This document shows positions 19,237 through 27,399 of a stretch of 64,000 nucleotides of DNA, piece after piece (position 1 is the first letter of the stretch; every line of letters begins with the position of its first letter). This stretch comes from Duganella sp. SG902 (GTDB lineage Bacteria; Pseudomonadota; Gammaproteobacteria; Burkholderiales; Burkholderiaceae_D): NCBI RefSeq assembly GCF_013376005.1, contig NZ_JABMJK010000004.1, positions 248,001-312,000 on the forward strand, given 5' to 3'. The position numbers were made by a program, and so were the translations under genes. The notes beneath the pieces were generated by a model. That model searched no databases, was not told where the DNA came from, and saw only the letters and a list, made by a program, of their open reading frames with translations.

Positions 19237-20085
19237 TTAAATGGCAAATTGCAGTTGACGCGCCGGGTCGGCGCCCAGCGGCGACAAACGCTCCAACGGC
19301 AGCTCGGCGTTGGCCGGGTGCAGCAGTTGCAGGCAGCGCCGCTTGAGCGCCGTGAACCGCGCCGACGTGACCAGCGTTTCGTCGCGCGGCCGAGCGAAGT
19401 CCACCTTGATTTCTTCAATAATCCGTCCTGGCCGGGGGCTCATCACCAGGATCCGGTCGGCCAGGAACAGCGCCTCGTCGATATCGTGCGTGATGAAGAC
19501 GATGGTGGTGCGGATCTTAGCCCACAGCTGCAGCAGCAACTGTTGCATCATCAACCGCGTCTGCGCATCGAGCGCGCCGAACGGCTCGTCCATCAGCATC
19601 ACGCGTGGATGATTGATCAGCACCCGCGCGATCTCCACCCGCTGCTTCATGCCGCCCGACAGCTGCGCCGGATAATGCTCGGCGAAGTCCTGCAGGCCAA
19701 CCATCGCCAGCAACTCCGCCGCGCGGCGGCGGCGTTCCGTGCGGCCGACGCCCTGCATCTTCAACCCGAACGCCACGTTGTCAATCACGCGCCGCCACGG
19801 GAACAGCGTGTGATGCTGGAACACCAGCCCGCGCTCCGCGTGCGGGCCATCCACCGTTACACCGTCCACCGTGATGCCGCCCTTGCTCGGCCGCAGATGC
19901 CCGGCCAATGCGCCCAGCAGCGTCGACTTGCCGCAGCCGGAAGGGCCGAGCAGGCAAACGAATTCGCCCGGCGCCACGTTCAGCGAGACATCCTGCACCG
20001 CCTCGAACGCCTGCGCGCCCGCGCCAACCCGCAACGACAGCTTGTCAATCGCGATACGGCCATAAGCCTGGTTCACGTCCCTCAT
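19237..20085 (-). CDS. TauB/SsuB-type ABC transporter ATP-binding protein
   Basis: The 282-residue ATPase has Walker A LLGPSGCGKST, Q-loop VFQHHTLFPW, signature LSGGMKQRVEIAR, Walker B VMLMDEPFGALD and switch ITHDIDEA. It belongs to the nitrate/sulfonate/taurine importer class. The start at 20085 overlaps the permease stop (ATGA). It energises import of the ligand bound by the protein at 20907-22325. Confidence 0.93.
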   Translation of the reverse strand: MRDVNQAYGRIAIDKLSLRVGAGAQAFEAVQDVSLNVAPGEFVCLLGPSGCGKSTLLGALAGHLRPSKGGITVDGVTVDGPHAERGLVFQHHTLFPWRRVIDNVAFGLKMQGVGRTERRRRAAELLAMVGLQDFAEHYPAQLSGGMKQRVEIARVLINHPRVMLMDEPFGALDAQTRLMMQQLLLQLWAKIRTTIVFITHDIDEALFLADRILVMSPRPGRIIEEIKVDFARPRDETLVTSARFTALKRRCLQLLHPANAELPLERLSPLGADPARQLQFAI

Positions 20086-20894
20086 GCCTTGTCCTCCTGT
20101 TGATGCCACGGCATCAGCGCCTGGCCGCCGCGCTTTACCAGCGCGCTGCTGCCCATGCCCAGCGCACCGATCACCAGCATGCCGACCACGATATCGGCGT
20201 AGTTCTGAATCGTGTACGACGCCCACGTGTAGTAGCCGATGCCGAACTGACCGGAAATCATCTCCGCCGTCACGAGGCAGAACCACGCCGTGCCCATGCC
20301 GATCGACAGACCGGTGACGATGCTGGGCGCGGCGCCCGGCAGCACCACCTCAAGAAAAATCGCCCAGGAGCCGCCGCCCAGGCTGCGCGCCGACGCGATC
20401 AGGCGCGGGTCGATCTGCTCCACGCCATGCACGGTGTTCAGCAGGATCGGGAACAGCGCGCCGGTGAAGGTGATGAAGATCATCGACATCTCCGACGACG
20501 GGAACATCAGGATCGCCAGCGGAATCCACGCCACCGCCGGTATCGGGCGCAGCATCTCCAGCGGCGGCATCAGCACGTCCTCCCAGCGCTTCCAGCGGCC
20601 GATGCCCAGCCCCAGCACGATGCCGATCACCGCCGCCACCGTGAAGCCGCTGAACACGCGCCACAGGCTGGCTTGCAGGTGCTCCCCCAGCTTGGGCGAG
20701 TGCAGCAAGGCCCATGCGGCTTGCGCCACCTCGCTTGGCGGCGGCACGTTCTGGAACGTCAGCAGGCCGAGGTTGAGATGGCTACCGGACGCCCACTGCC
20801 ACGCCAGCATGCAAACCGCCAGCGAGGCCAGACGCAGGCCCCAACGCAGCGCCTCGCCCGGGACCAGCTGACGAGTGATAGGATTTGCGCTCAT
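20082..20894 (-). CDS. TauC/SsuC-type ABC transporter permease
   Basis: The 270-residue inner-membrane protein has six predicted helices and the EAA-type loop around ARSLGGGSWAIFLEVVLPGAAP. It groups with NitT/TauT permeases. Two starts are possible, 20900 and 20894; AAGGA lies nine bases before the latter and only three before the former. It follows the binding-protein gene by 12 bases. Confidence 0.91.
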   Translation of the reverse strand: MSANPITRQLVPGEALRWGLRLASLAVCMLAWQWASGSHLNLGLLTFQNVPPPSEVAQAAWALLHSPKLGEHLQASLWRVFSGFTVAAVIGIVLGLGIGRWKRWEDVLMPPLEMLRPIPAVAWIPLAILMFPSSEMSMIFITFTGALFPILLNTVHGVEQIDPRLIASARSLGGGSWAIFLEVVLPGAAPSIVTGLSIGMGTAWFCLVTAEMISGQFGIGYYTWASYTIQNYADIVVGMLVIGALGMGSSALVKRGGQALMPWHQQEDKA

Positions 20895-20906
20895 CGGCAT
20901 GCGTCC

Positions 20907-22325
20907 TTATTTGCTGGCCAGCTTCTGGTCCGCGCCGGCCGAGAGGGCGGCGGCGTAGCTGATGGCGGTGCCGCCGCGCTGCTTGGCCCATGCGTCGGCG
21001 GATGCTTTCGACAGGAAGGCGCTGGTCTCGCCTTTCGCCGTGACGAACCAGGCGTCGTAGGCGAACAGTTTCAGGCCGCTGTTGCGATCATGCGCATACA
21101 CCACGCGGATTTTCTTGCCATCCTTTTCAAGCTTGCGCACGGCGGCGAACGCCGCTTCGGCGGTGGCATAGTGGCGTACCAGCGGCTCGTCCGCGACCCA
21201 CACTTGCGTCAGGCGCGAGAAATCGGTGATCGGCTTGCCGGTGCTGGCATCCTTGGCCACCAGCGGGCGGCGGCTGTAGTTTTTCAGGCTGGCGTCGTAA
21301 TCGAGGTTGGCCTGCTTGAAGGCGGCCCGGATGTAGGTATCGTCAATGAACTCGTTGACGTCGAGGTCATTGTCGGTGCGCTTCATCAGGCGCAGCGTCT
21401 CGATCGAGGTTTTGACAGCCTGGCGATACTCGGGCTTCCAGGTAAAGTCGCGCGTCTGCAGGCCGAGAGGACCATGGAACAGATAATCGACTTCCGCCTC
21501 GATGCCGGTCACCTTGGCGATCAACTCACTGTATTTTTCCGGCTCGGCGGCGATGATGCGGTCGGCCTCGATCGCGGCGCGCAGGAAGGCGGTCACGATC
21601 TCCGGATACTTCTTCGCATAGTCCGCGTCCACCAGGCTGCCGTGCAGGGTCGGCGCCTGCGCTTGCGAACCGTCGTAGATCTTGCGGGCGAAGCCACGAT
21701 GGGGGAACAGCTCCGCGAACGGCACGAAGTCGGCGTGCGCCTCGATCTTGTTGGCCTGCAGCGCGGAGCCGGCCACTTCCGGCGCCTGCGTCACCACCGT
21801 GATGTCCTTGTCCAGCTCCCAGCCCTGCGCCTTGATGGCGCGCAGCAGCATGCCGTGGGCGGTGGAGGCGAAGGGCACCGAGATGGTCTTGCCCTTCAAC
21901 TCCGCCAGCGACTGCACCGGCGAAGCTTTCGGCACCACGATGCCGTTGCCGCTGCCTTGCACGCTGCCCGACAATACCGTGATGAACAGGCTTTTCTTGC
22001 CAGCCTTGGCGAAGGCCGCGCCGTTGAAGGAGCCGGGGAAGTCGGCCATCGAGCCGATATCCAGCTTGCCGGCCACCATCTCATTGGTCAGCGGCGCGCC
22101 GGACGTGAAGTTCTTCCATTGGATATCGTACTGCACGTCCTTGTACTTGCCGTCGTGCGGCAGATATTTTTCCAGCAGCTTCAGTTCGCGGATCAGCAGG
22201 CCGCCGGTGGCGCAGTTGATGGTGGTGTCCTGCGTGCCGATAGCGACGCGGATGGTTTCAGCATGGGCCGCGCCGAAGGTCAGGGCGGTCGCCAGCAGGA
22301 CTAACAGTTTGTTTTGCAGAGCCAT
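20907..22325 (-). CDS. NitT/TauT-type substrate-binding protein with NosL-like C-terminal domain
   Basis: The 472-residue exported protein has a signal peptide (cleavage near GAAHA) and a NitT/TauT binding domain (about 25-385) with INCATGGLLIRE and KLDIGSMADFPGSFNG. It is about 130 residues longer than usual SsuA/TauA proteins. The tail (about 390-465) reads VYAHDRNSGLKLFAYDAW, then FLSKASADAWAKQRGGT, a NosL-type pattern in which copper-site Met and Cys are not visible. The start at 22325 has GGAG seven bases before it. The ligand is unknown; a sulfonate, taurine-like or other organic anion is plausible from the family. Confidence 0.86.
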   Translation of the reverse strand: MALQNKLLVLLATALTFGAAHAETIRVAIGTQDTTINCATGGLLIRELKLLEKYLPHDGKYKDVQYDIQWKNFTSGAPLTNEMVAGKLDIGSMADFPGSFNGAAFAKAGKKSLFITVLSGSVQGSGNGIVVPKASPVQSLAELKGKTISVPFASTAHGMLLRAIKAQGWELDKDITVVTQAPEVAGSALQANKIEAHADFVPFAELFPHRGFARKIYDGSQAQAPTLHGSLVDADYAKKYPEIVTAFLRAAIEADRIIAAEPEKYSELIAKVTGIEAEVDYLFHGPLGLQTRDFTWKPEYRQAVKTSIETLRLMKRTDNDLDVNEFIDDTYIRAAFKQANLDYDASLKNYSRRPLVAKDASTGKPITDFSRLTQVWVADEPLVRHYATAEAAFAAVRKLEKDGKKIRVVYAHDRNSGLKLFAYDAWFVTAKGETSAFLSKASADAWAKQRGGTAISYAAALSAGADQKLASK

Positions 22326-22339
22326 AGTGAATCTCCAAT

Positions 22340-22573
22340 TCATCGTAGTAGATAGGGGATATCGACCGTTACCGCGCCGGTCGGGCAGTCTTTTTCGCAG
22401 GGCATGCAGTACCAGCATTCGTCAAACTTCATGTAGGCCTTGCCTTTGCTGAAATCGATGGCCAGCACGTCGAGCGGGCAGACGTCGACACAGACGGTGC
22501 AGCCTTTGTCGGCGATGCACAGCGCGTCGTTGACGCGCACCGGCACGCTGCTGGGGGTATGGGCGATGGGCAT
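22340..22573 (-). CDS. AprB-like 2x[4Fe-4S] ferredoxin
   Basis: The 77-residue ferredoxin has two clusters: Cys19, Cys25, Cys28, Cys32 (CIADKGCTVCVDVCP, with five residues between the first two cysteines) and Cys53, Cys56, Cys59, Cys63 (CWYCMPCEKDCP). The atypical first motif and the CWxC second motif resemble the beta subunit of adenylylsulfate reductase, though the AprB C-terminal tail is missing. It lies 11 bases after the flavoprotein gene and probably passes electrons to or from it. Confidence 0.9.
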   Translation of the reverse strand: MPIAHTPSSVPVRVNDALCIADKGCTVCVDVCPLDVLAIDFSKGKAYMKFDECWYCMPCEKDCPTGAVTVDIPYLLR

Positions 22574-22584
22574 GGCGTTCTCCT

Positions 22585-24306
22585 TTATGCAGCCTCGCGC
22601 ACGATGCGCAGATGCTGGTAAGCTTGTTTCTCTTCTTCGTCGAGGGCGATGATGTAAGGCTCGAGCGGGCGCTTGAAGCACTGCATTTCGCCGTCGATCT
22701 TCTTCACCTGCACGTGGCACAGCCAGTCGGCGTCGTTGCGCCGAGGGTGATCGACGCGGTTGTGGTAAAGGCCCCAGCGGCTCTCCGTGCGGTACAGCGA
22801 AGCGCGCGCCGCCATCTCGGCGCAATCGCGGATGAAGTGGACTTCCATCGCCCGCATCAATTCGTGTGGATTGGTGGCCGACAGGCGGTCGAGATCATTG
22901 CGGATCGCCTCGAAGCGGCTCAAGCCGATTTCCATCTTGCGCGTGACCTTGGGCGGTTGCAGGTAATCGTTCACCATGCGGCGCAACTTGTATTCCACCT
23001 GCGATGGCGGCAGACCATCCGGTCGGTTCAAGGGAGCCCATACGCGTGCGCGCTCGGTTTCCACCTGCGCCTCATCCAGCTCCGGCAAGGCGATGGCGGC
23101 ACAGCGTTCGGCGGCTGCTTCCCCGGCCAGCTTGCCGTAGACGAAGGCACCCAGCATGTAGTTGTGCGGCACGCAGGCCAGGTCGCCGGCCGCGTACAGA
23201 CCCGGCACTGTGGTCTCGGCGCGCTCGTTGACCCACACGCCGGATGCCGAATGGCCGCTGCACAAGCCGATCTCCGAGATGTGCATCTCCACCATCTGCT
23301 GGCGGTAGTCGGTGCCACGCCCCGCATGGAAGCGTCCGCGGCTCGGACGTTCGTTGGTGTGCAAAATGGTCTCGATGGTGCTGATGGTTTCTTCCGCCAG
23401 GTGGTCCAGCTTGAGGAACACCGGGCCGTTGCCGCCCTGGAGTTCGTTGTAAAACTCCTGCATCATCTGGCCGCTCCAGTAGTCGCACTCGATGAAGCGT
23501 TCGCCCTTGTTATTGGTGGTGAAGCCGCCGAACGGGCCGGTGACGTAGGCGCACGCGGGGCCGTTGTAGTCCTTGATCAGTGGGTTGATCTGGAAGCACT
23601 CGATGCCCGACAGTTCGGCGCCGGCGTGATACGCCATGCTGTAGCCGTCGCCGGCGTTGGTCGGGTTCTCGTAGGTGCCGAACAGGTAGCCGGAAGCGGG
23701 CAGGCCGAGACGGCCGGCGGCGCCGGTGGCCAGCACCACCGTCTTGGCGCGGATCACGTGGAAGTCGCTGGTGCGGCAATCGAAGGCCATGGCGCCGGCG
23801 ATGCTGCCGTCGTCCGCCAGCAGCAGGCGCGTGGCGACCAGGCGGTTGGTGATCTCGACGCGCTGGCGTTTCAGGCGGCGGTACAGCACCTTCTTGATAT
23901 CGTGGCCTTCCGGCATGGGCAGCACGTAGGTGCCCATGTGGTGCACCTTGCGCATGGCGTAGTCGCCGGTTTCGTCCTTTTCAAACTTCACGCCCCAGCG
24001 ATCCAGTTCCTCGATCATGGCGTAGCTGTTCTCGGCGTAGGCCATCACCGTTTTCTGGTTGACGATGCCGTCGTTGGCGGTGGTGATCTCCTTCACGTAC
24101 TGCTCGGGCGTGGCGAAGCCGGGGACGATGGCGTTGTTCAGGCCATCCATGCCCATGGAGATGGCGCCGCTGCGTTTGACGTTGGCTTTCTCCAGCAGTA
24201 GAACGCGCAGCTGCGGATTAGCTTCCTTGGCCTTGGCGGCGGCCATCGGGCCGGCGGTGCCGCCGCCGATCACCAGCACGTCGACGGTCTGGGTGTGGGT
24301 TTGCAT
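22585..24306 (-). CDS. AprA-like FAD oxidoreductase (fumarate reductase/SdhA superfamily)
   Basis: The 573-residue flavoprotein begins with the FAD-binding motif DVLVIGGGTAGPMAAA (residues 9-24). It carries the internal FAD segment VVLATGAAGRLGLP and a C-terminal LYAAGDLACVPHNYMLGAF. These match the adenylylsulfate reductase alpha/fumarate reductase superfamily, and the AprB-like ferredoxin next door supports the AprA side. There is no signal peptide or SdhA-type His for covalent FAD that I can place. True APS reductase (dissimilatory sulfur oxidation) is unlikely without sat, qmo or dsr genes in view. More likely it oxidises or reduces the compound taken up by the operon's transporter. Start 24306 is 10 bases after the GntR stop. 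Confidence 0.85.
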   Translation of the reverse strand: MQTHTQTVDVLVIGGGTAGPMAAAKAKEANPQLRVLLLEKANVKRSGAISMGMDGLNNAIVPGFATPEQYVKEITTANDGIVNQKTVMAYAENSYAMIEELDRWGVKFEKDETGDYAMRKVHHMGTYVLPMPEGHDIKKVLYRRLKRQRVEITNRLVATRLLLADDGSIAGAMAFDCRTSDFHVIRAKTVVLATGAAGRLGLPASGYLFGTYENPTNAGDGYSMAYHAGAELSGIECFQINPLIKDYNGPACAYVTGPFGGFTTNNKGERFIECDYWSGQMMQEFYNELQGGNGPVFLKLDHLAEETISTIETILHTNERPSRGRFHAGRGTDYRQQMVEMHISEIGLCSGHSASGVWVNERAETTVPGLYAAGDLACVPHNYMLGAFVYGKLAGEAAAERCAAIALPELDEAQVETERARVWAPLNRPDGLPPSQVEYKLRRMVNDYLQPPKVTRKMEIGLSRFEAIRNDLDRLSATNPHELMRAMEVHFIRDCAEMAARASLYRTESRWGLYHNRVDHPRRNDADWLCHVQVKKIDGEMQCFKRPLEPYIIALDEEEKQAYQHLRIVREAA

Positions 24307-24316
24307 GCGAGTCTCC

Positions 24317-25060
24317 TCAAGGACGACGGTTGATTTGCAGGCGGTACTGGAAAGCGTCGCCGCGGAAGTAGAGGTATTCGAAATCGAGCGGTGCGCCATC
24401 GGCGCGGTGGGTCAGCCGCTCTATGCGCAGCACGGCGCTGCCCTGCTGAACGCGCAGGGCGTGGGCCAGTGTTTCGTCGGCCAGGATGGCGTCGACTTGC
24501 AGGTCGGCGCGGCCGAGCGCGATGCCGTAGTCGTTTTCCAGGATCAGGAAAATGTCGCGCGTGGCCAGGTCCTCGCGCGCCAGGCGTTCGCCGATGTCCT
24601 GCGCGAGATAGGTCACTTCCAGCGACACCGGCTCGCGGTTCAGGTGGCGGATGCGCTTGATCTCGGTGACCTCGGCGCCGACGGCTACCTGCAACTGCTG
24701 CGCCACATGGGGAGTGGCGGCGATGGCCTTGTGGCTGGTGACCTGGTTGTAGATCTCATAGCCCATGCGGCTCATGGCCTCGCCGAAGCCCTCGAGCTGG
24801 GTCAATTGCTGGAAGGCCTTGGGCTTGGCGACGAAGGTGCCTTTGCCGGGGATCTTGAAGATCACGCCTTCCTTTTGCAGATCGCTCAGCGCCTGCCGCA
24901 CGGTGATGCGGCTGACACCGAAAATGGTGCTCAACTCGCTCTCGGCGGGCAGTTTGGCGTGGGCGGGGTAGGTGCCGTCGAGGATACGCTCGCGCAGGTT
25001 TTCCTTCACCTGCGTGTACAGCGGCACCGGGGACAGCTCAACAGTACGGAAAGTAGTCAT
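24317..25060 (-). CDS. GntR-family (HutC/UTRA) repressor of the AprA-like operon
   Basis: The 247-residue protein has a GntR winged helix (about 10-75: LPAESELSTIFGVSRITVRQ) and a UTRA ligand domain (about 90-240). It is the first gene of the operon. I start at ATG 25060, because the upstream ATG at 25081 lies inside a perfect palindrome (25079-25102) and has no ribosome binding site. The palindrome then lies just upstream, implying autoregulation of the whole operon. The ligand is unknown, presumably the imported compound. Confidence 0.9.
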   Translation of the reverse strand: MTTFRTVELSPVPLYTQVKENLRERILDGTYPAHAKLPAESELSTIFGVSRITVRQALSDLQKEGVIFKIPGKGTFVAKPKAFQQLTQLEGFGEAMSRMGYEIYNQVTSHKAIAATPHVAQQLQVAVGAEVTEIKRIRHLNREPVSLEVTYLAQDIGERLAREDLATRDIFLILENDYGIALGRADLQVDAILADETLAHALRVQQGSAVLRIERLTHRADGAPLDFEYLYFRGDAFQYRLQINRRP

Positions 25061-25078
25061 GGCTTCACTCTTGTTTGC

Positions 25079-25102
25079 CATAACCTGTCATAACAGGTTA
25101 TG
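25079..25102. promoter_or_regulatory. perfect inverted repeat, probable GntR operator
   Basis: Ten-base arms CATAACCTGT and ACAGGTTATG flank a four-base centre (CATA). The GT-N4-AC core fits HutC-type GntR sites. It lies 19 bases upstream of the chosen GntR start and would block the promoter of the eight-gene operon when occupied. Confidence 0.75.
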
Positions 25103-25249
25103 AACTATCGAATGAAGCCAAGTCTAGCGAGGGGCTTAATTTTTTGGAACGAATGAAATTGCGCAAGCTTATGCGAAAAGTTTAGCTTCGAGGTCTGTCT
25201 TTGCGTTCGCGCAATACCTCTTGGCCATATGGACGCTTAGATTGGCCCG

Positions 25250-26296
25250 ATGCCCAACCCCGCCCCGCCAGCGCGCTATGATCTGCCGTGGAAAGCCGCA
25301 CTAACGCAGGCTTTCCGCGCTTTCATGTCGTTCTTTTTCCCCGAACTCTGCACCCAGATCGACTGGTCGAAACGGCCCCGCTTCCGTGACAAGGAGTTGG
25401 CCAGCATGGGGTTCGGTGACGCACCGGATGTTGTGGTGGCTGACAAGCTGGTCGAGGTTTTCTTGCGCGATAGTGGTGAACCGATGCTGATCCATGTGGA
25501 GGTCCAGGCGCAACAGGATGCTTCACTGGCGCGGCGCATCGTTGTCTATAACTTCCGTATCTCAGACGAATACAAGCGGCCGGCGACGAGTTTGGTGCTG
25601 CTCGCGGACGACGATCCCAATTGGCGGCCGCATGTCTTTCAAAAAAAGGATTTGGGAATGACGGTGGATGTATCCTTTCCCATCGCGAAGCTGTTGGATG
25701 ACGTGGGTAGGGAGGACGCCTTGCTGGCGTCGCGCAATCCGTTCGCGCTGCTTAAGCTAGCTCATTTGCGCACACGGCAGGCCTGTCACGACGCGGATAA
25801 GCTCTATGCCGCCAAATGGGAACTGACGATCTTATTGTATCAACGTGGCGGGAGTAAAAGGCGCATACTTGTTTTTTTCAGAGTGATTAATTGGATGATA
25901 GCTTTGCCTGAGCTTTATCAGGAACGCTATTGGCGCGCTATTCGCTTGTGGGAAAAGGAGCGCAACATGGAATGGATCAGCCCGTTGGAGCAGTCGTTTA
26001 TTGACAAAGGATGGCGGAAGGGTATGAAAGAAGGCCTCAAGACTGGCAGGGAAGAAGGCTTGGAGCAAGGCGTGAAAAAGGGCTTGGAACAAGGACTGGA
26101 ACAAGGACTGGAACAGGGGCTTGAGCAGGGGCGTACCGAGGGCGCGGCGGTGTTGCTTGAACGGCTACTGACGCGGCGCTTCGGGCCGTTGCCGAAGGCC
26201 GTCAGGAACAAGCTGGCCAAGGCCAGTCTTGAACAGCTCACCGCCTGGAGCGACGCACTGCCCGAAGCGCGGTCGCTCAAGCAGGCGTTGGAATAA
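25250..26296 (+). CDS. Rpn-family PD-(D/E)XK nuclease / putative transposase-like protein
   Basis: The 348-residue protein matches the Rpn/YhgA-like family: PDVVVADKLVEVFLRD and LIHVEVQAQQD form the PD-(D/E)XK core (about residues 60-90). A DUF4351-like tail (about 298-345, LLTRRFGPLP) follows. Between them a low-complexity linker has four exact LEQG units in tandem plus looser copies. E. coli Rpn proteins are DNA endonucleases that stimulate RecA-independent recombination, and variable repeats in the linker are known in this family. It sits alone and is not next to other mobile genes. Confidence 0.88.
   Translation: MPNPAPPARYDLPWKAALTQAFRAFMSFFFPELCTQIDWSKRPRFRDKELASMGFGDAPDVVVADKLVEVFLRDSGEPMLIHVEVQAQQDASLARRIVVYNFRISDEYKRPATSLVLLADDDPNWRPHVFQKKDLGMTVDVSFPIAKLLDDVGREDALLASRNPFALLKLAHLRTRQACHDADKLYAAKWELTILLYQRGGSKRRILVFFRVINWMIALPELYQERYWRAIRLWEKERNMEWISPLEQSFIDKGWRKGMKEGLKTGREEGLEQGVKKGLEQGLEQGLEQGLEQGRTEGAAVLLERLLTRRFGPLPKAVRNKLAKASLEQLTAWSDALPEARSLKQALE
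26084..26131 (+). repeat. 12-bp tandem repeat (four units) inside the Rpn-like gene
   Basis: Four in-frame units of the type CTGGAACAAGGA encode LEQG-LEQG-LEQG-LEQG. Units 1-2 are almost identical and 3-4 differ at a few third positions. Unit gain or loss would keep the frame and change linker length. Confidence 0.9.
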
Positions 26297-26299
26297 GGC

Positions 26300-27211
26300 T
26301 CAGGCGATAGCCTGCATGGCGGCGGCGATCCTCCCGCGCAGCCAGATGTTGGCCGGATCGGCGTCGACGTTGGCGTGCCAGTACAGGTAGACATCCAGCG
26401 AGGGCATGTCCAGCGGCACCGGCAGGATCTGGTTGTTGAACTGCTGGTTGACGATGCGGGCCAGCCGTTCGGGCATGGTCAGGGCCAGGTCGGTTTCGCT
26501 CACCACGCGGCAGGCGGCGAAGTAGTGCTGGCAGCGCAGCCGGACGCGGCGTTGCAGGCCTAGGCGGCTCAGTTCCACGTCTTCCAGGCCCGGCCCGCGC
26601 CGGCGGGAACTGGTCTGGACATGCTCCAGTTGCAGATAGGTCTCCAGCGTCAGCTTGCGCCGCTTCACCAGCGGATGGCCGCGCCGTAACAGCACCACGG
26701 TTTTGTCGCCCGCCAGCTGCGCGCGGCGGATATCGTTCGACAGCGGTAGCAGGATGTCGATCGCCGCGTCCAGCGTGCCGGCCGCCAGTTCGCCCTCCAG
26801 TTCGCGGCGGCTGACCTGCGCGGTGTTCAGCGTGGCCAACGGCGCCTCGCGCGCGATGCCGGCCATCAATGGCGGCAGCACGCTCGCCTCCAGCACGTCG
26901 CGCACCGCCAGCGAGAAACTCCGCTCGCTGCTGCCGGCGTCGAAGCGCGCCGCGCCGCTCAGGGTCACTTCAAAGCCGCGCAGCGCGCGCCGCACCGGTT
27001 CGATGATGGAACGGGCCAGCGGCGTGGCGACCATCACATGGCCCTGGCGTTCAAACAACGGATCGTCAAACAGCTGCCGCAAGCGGTTGAGCGCGTGGCT
27101 GATGGCTGGCTGCGTCAGATTCATCTTCTGGCTGGCGCGCGTGATGCTGCCCTCGGTGTAGATTGCGTCCAGCACGATGAATAGGTTGAGATCAACTTTT
27201 GATATATGCAT
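26300..27211 (-). CDS. LysR-family transcriptional regulator (NodD/NahR-like)
   Basis: The 303-residue protein starts with the NodD-type helix-turn-helix (LNLFIVLDAIYTEGSITRAS, then LTQPAISHALNRLRQLFDDP) and has a LysR effector domain. It is divergent from a histidine phosphatase/acyl-CoA dehydrogenase pair, which it probably controls. It ends three bases from the Rpn-like gene, tail to tail. Confidence 0.9.
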   Translation of the reverse strand: MHISKVDLNLFIVLDAIYTEGSITRASQKMNLTQPAISHALNRLRQLFDDPLFERQGHVMVATPLARSIIEPVRRALRGFEVTLSGAARFDAGSSERSFSLAVRDVLEASVLPPLMAGIAREAPLATLNTAQVSRRELEGELAAGTLDAAIDILLPLSNDIRRAQLAGDKTVVLLRRGHPLVKRRKLTLETYLQLEHVQTSSRRRGPGLEDVELSRLGLQRRVRLRCQHYFAACRVVSETDLALTMPERLARIVNQQFNNQILPVPLDMPSLDVYLYWHANVDADPANIWLRGRIAAAMQAIA

Positions 27212-27284
27212 GGTATTTATTCAGATGAATTAATTCTATTCATTTGATGAATTATAGGGTAGCCGCTAAGCTAGCGGCTGATCC

Positions 27285-27375
27285 GTCATTCCGGCGGAAT
27301 CGGATGGTCCGCCGATGCGGTTCATGTTGAGTTGAACGCGTACGTTCTATGGATTCCGGCCTTCGCCGGAATGAC
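27285..27375. repeat. REP/MITE-like inverted repeat element
   Basis: A 12-base terminal inverted repeat (GTCATTCCGGCG at 27285-27296, CGCCGGAATGAC at 27364-27375) bounds a ~91-base unit. The right end also forms a hairpin ATTCCGGC-CTTC-GCCGGAAT (27353-27372). The GTCATTCC/GGAATGAC ends are of the type found in dispersed extragenic repeats of many proteobacteria. It lies in the LysR/phosphatase intergenic region. A partial look-alike (TCGTCATTCCCGCG) is at about 32121-32134. Confidence 0.6.
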
Positions 27376-27399
27376 CGGCGGAGTTTTACAGGGAGGGGT

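Noticed and set aside
19908-22304. 798-codon open frame on the plus strand
   Set aside because: It lies antisense to the ABC transporter genes, has no domain signature and is rich in Arg, His and Ala, as expected from a mirrored frame in high-GC coding DNA.
22585-24306. Calling the flavoprotein a true adenylylsulfate reductase (AprA)
   Set aside because: Similarity is at superfamily level, the ferredoxin lacks the AprB tail and no sulfate-activation or Dsr/Qmo genes are in view.
26058-26131. CRISPR-like or minisatellite array
   Set aside because: The repeats are 12-base in-frame coding units without spacers inside the Rpn-like gene.
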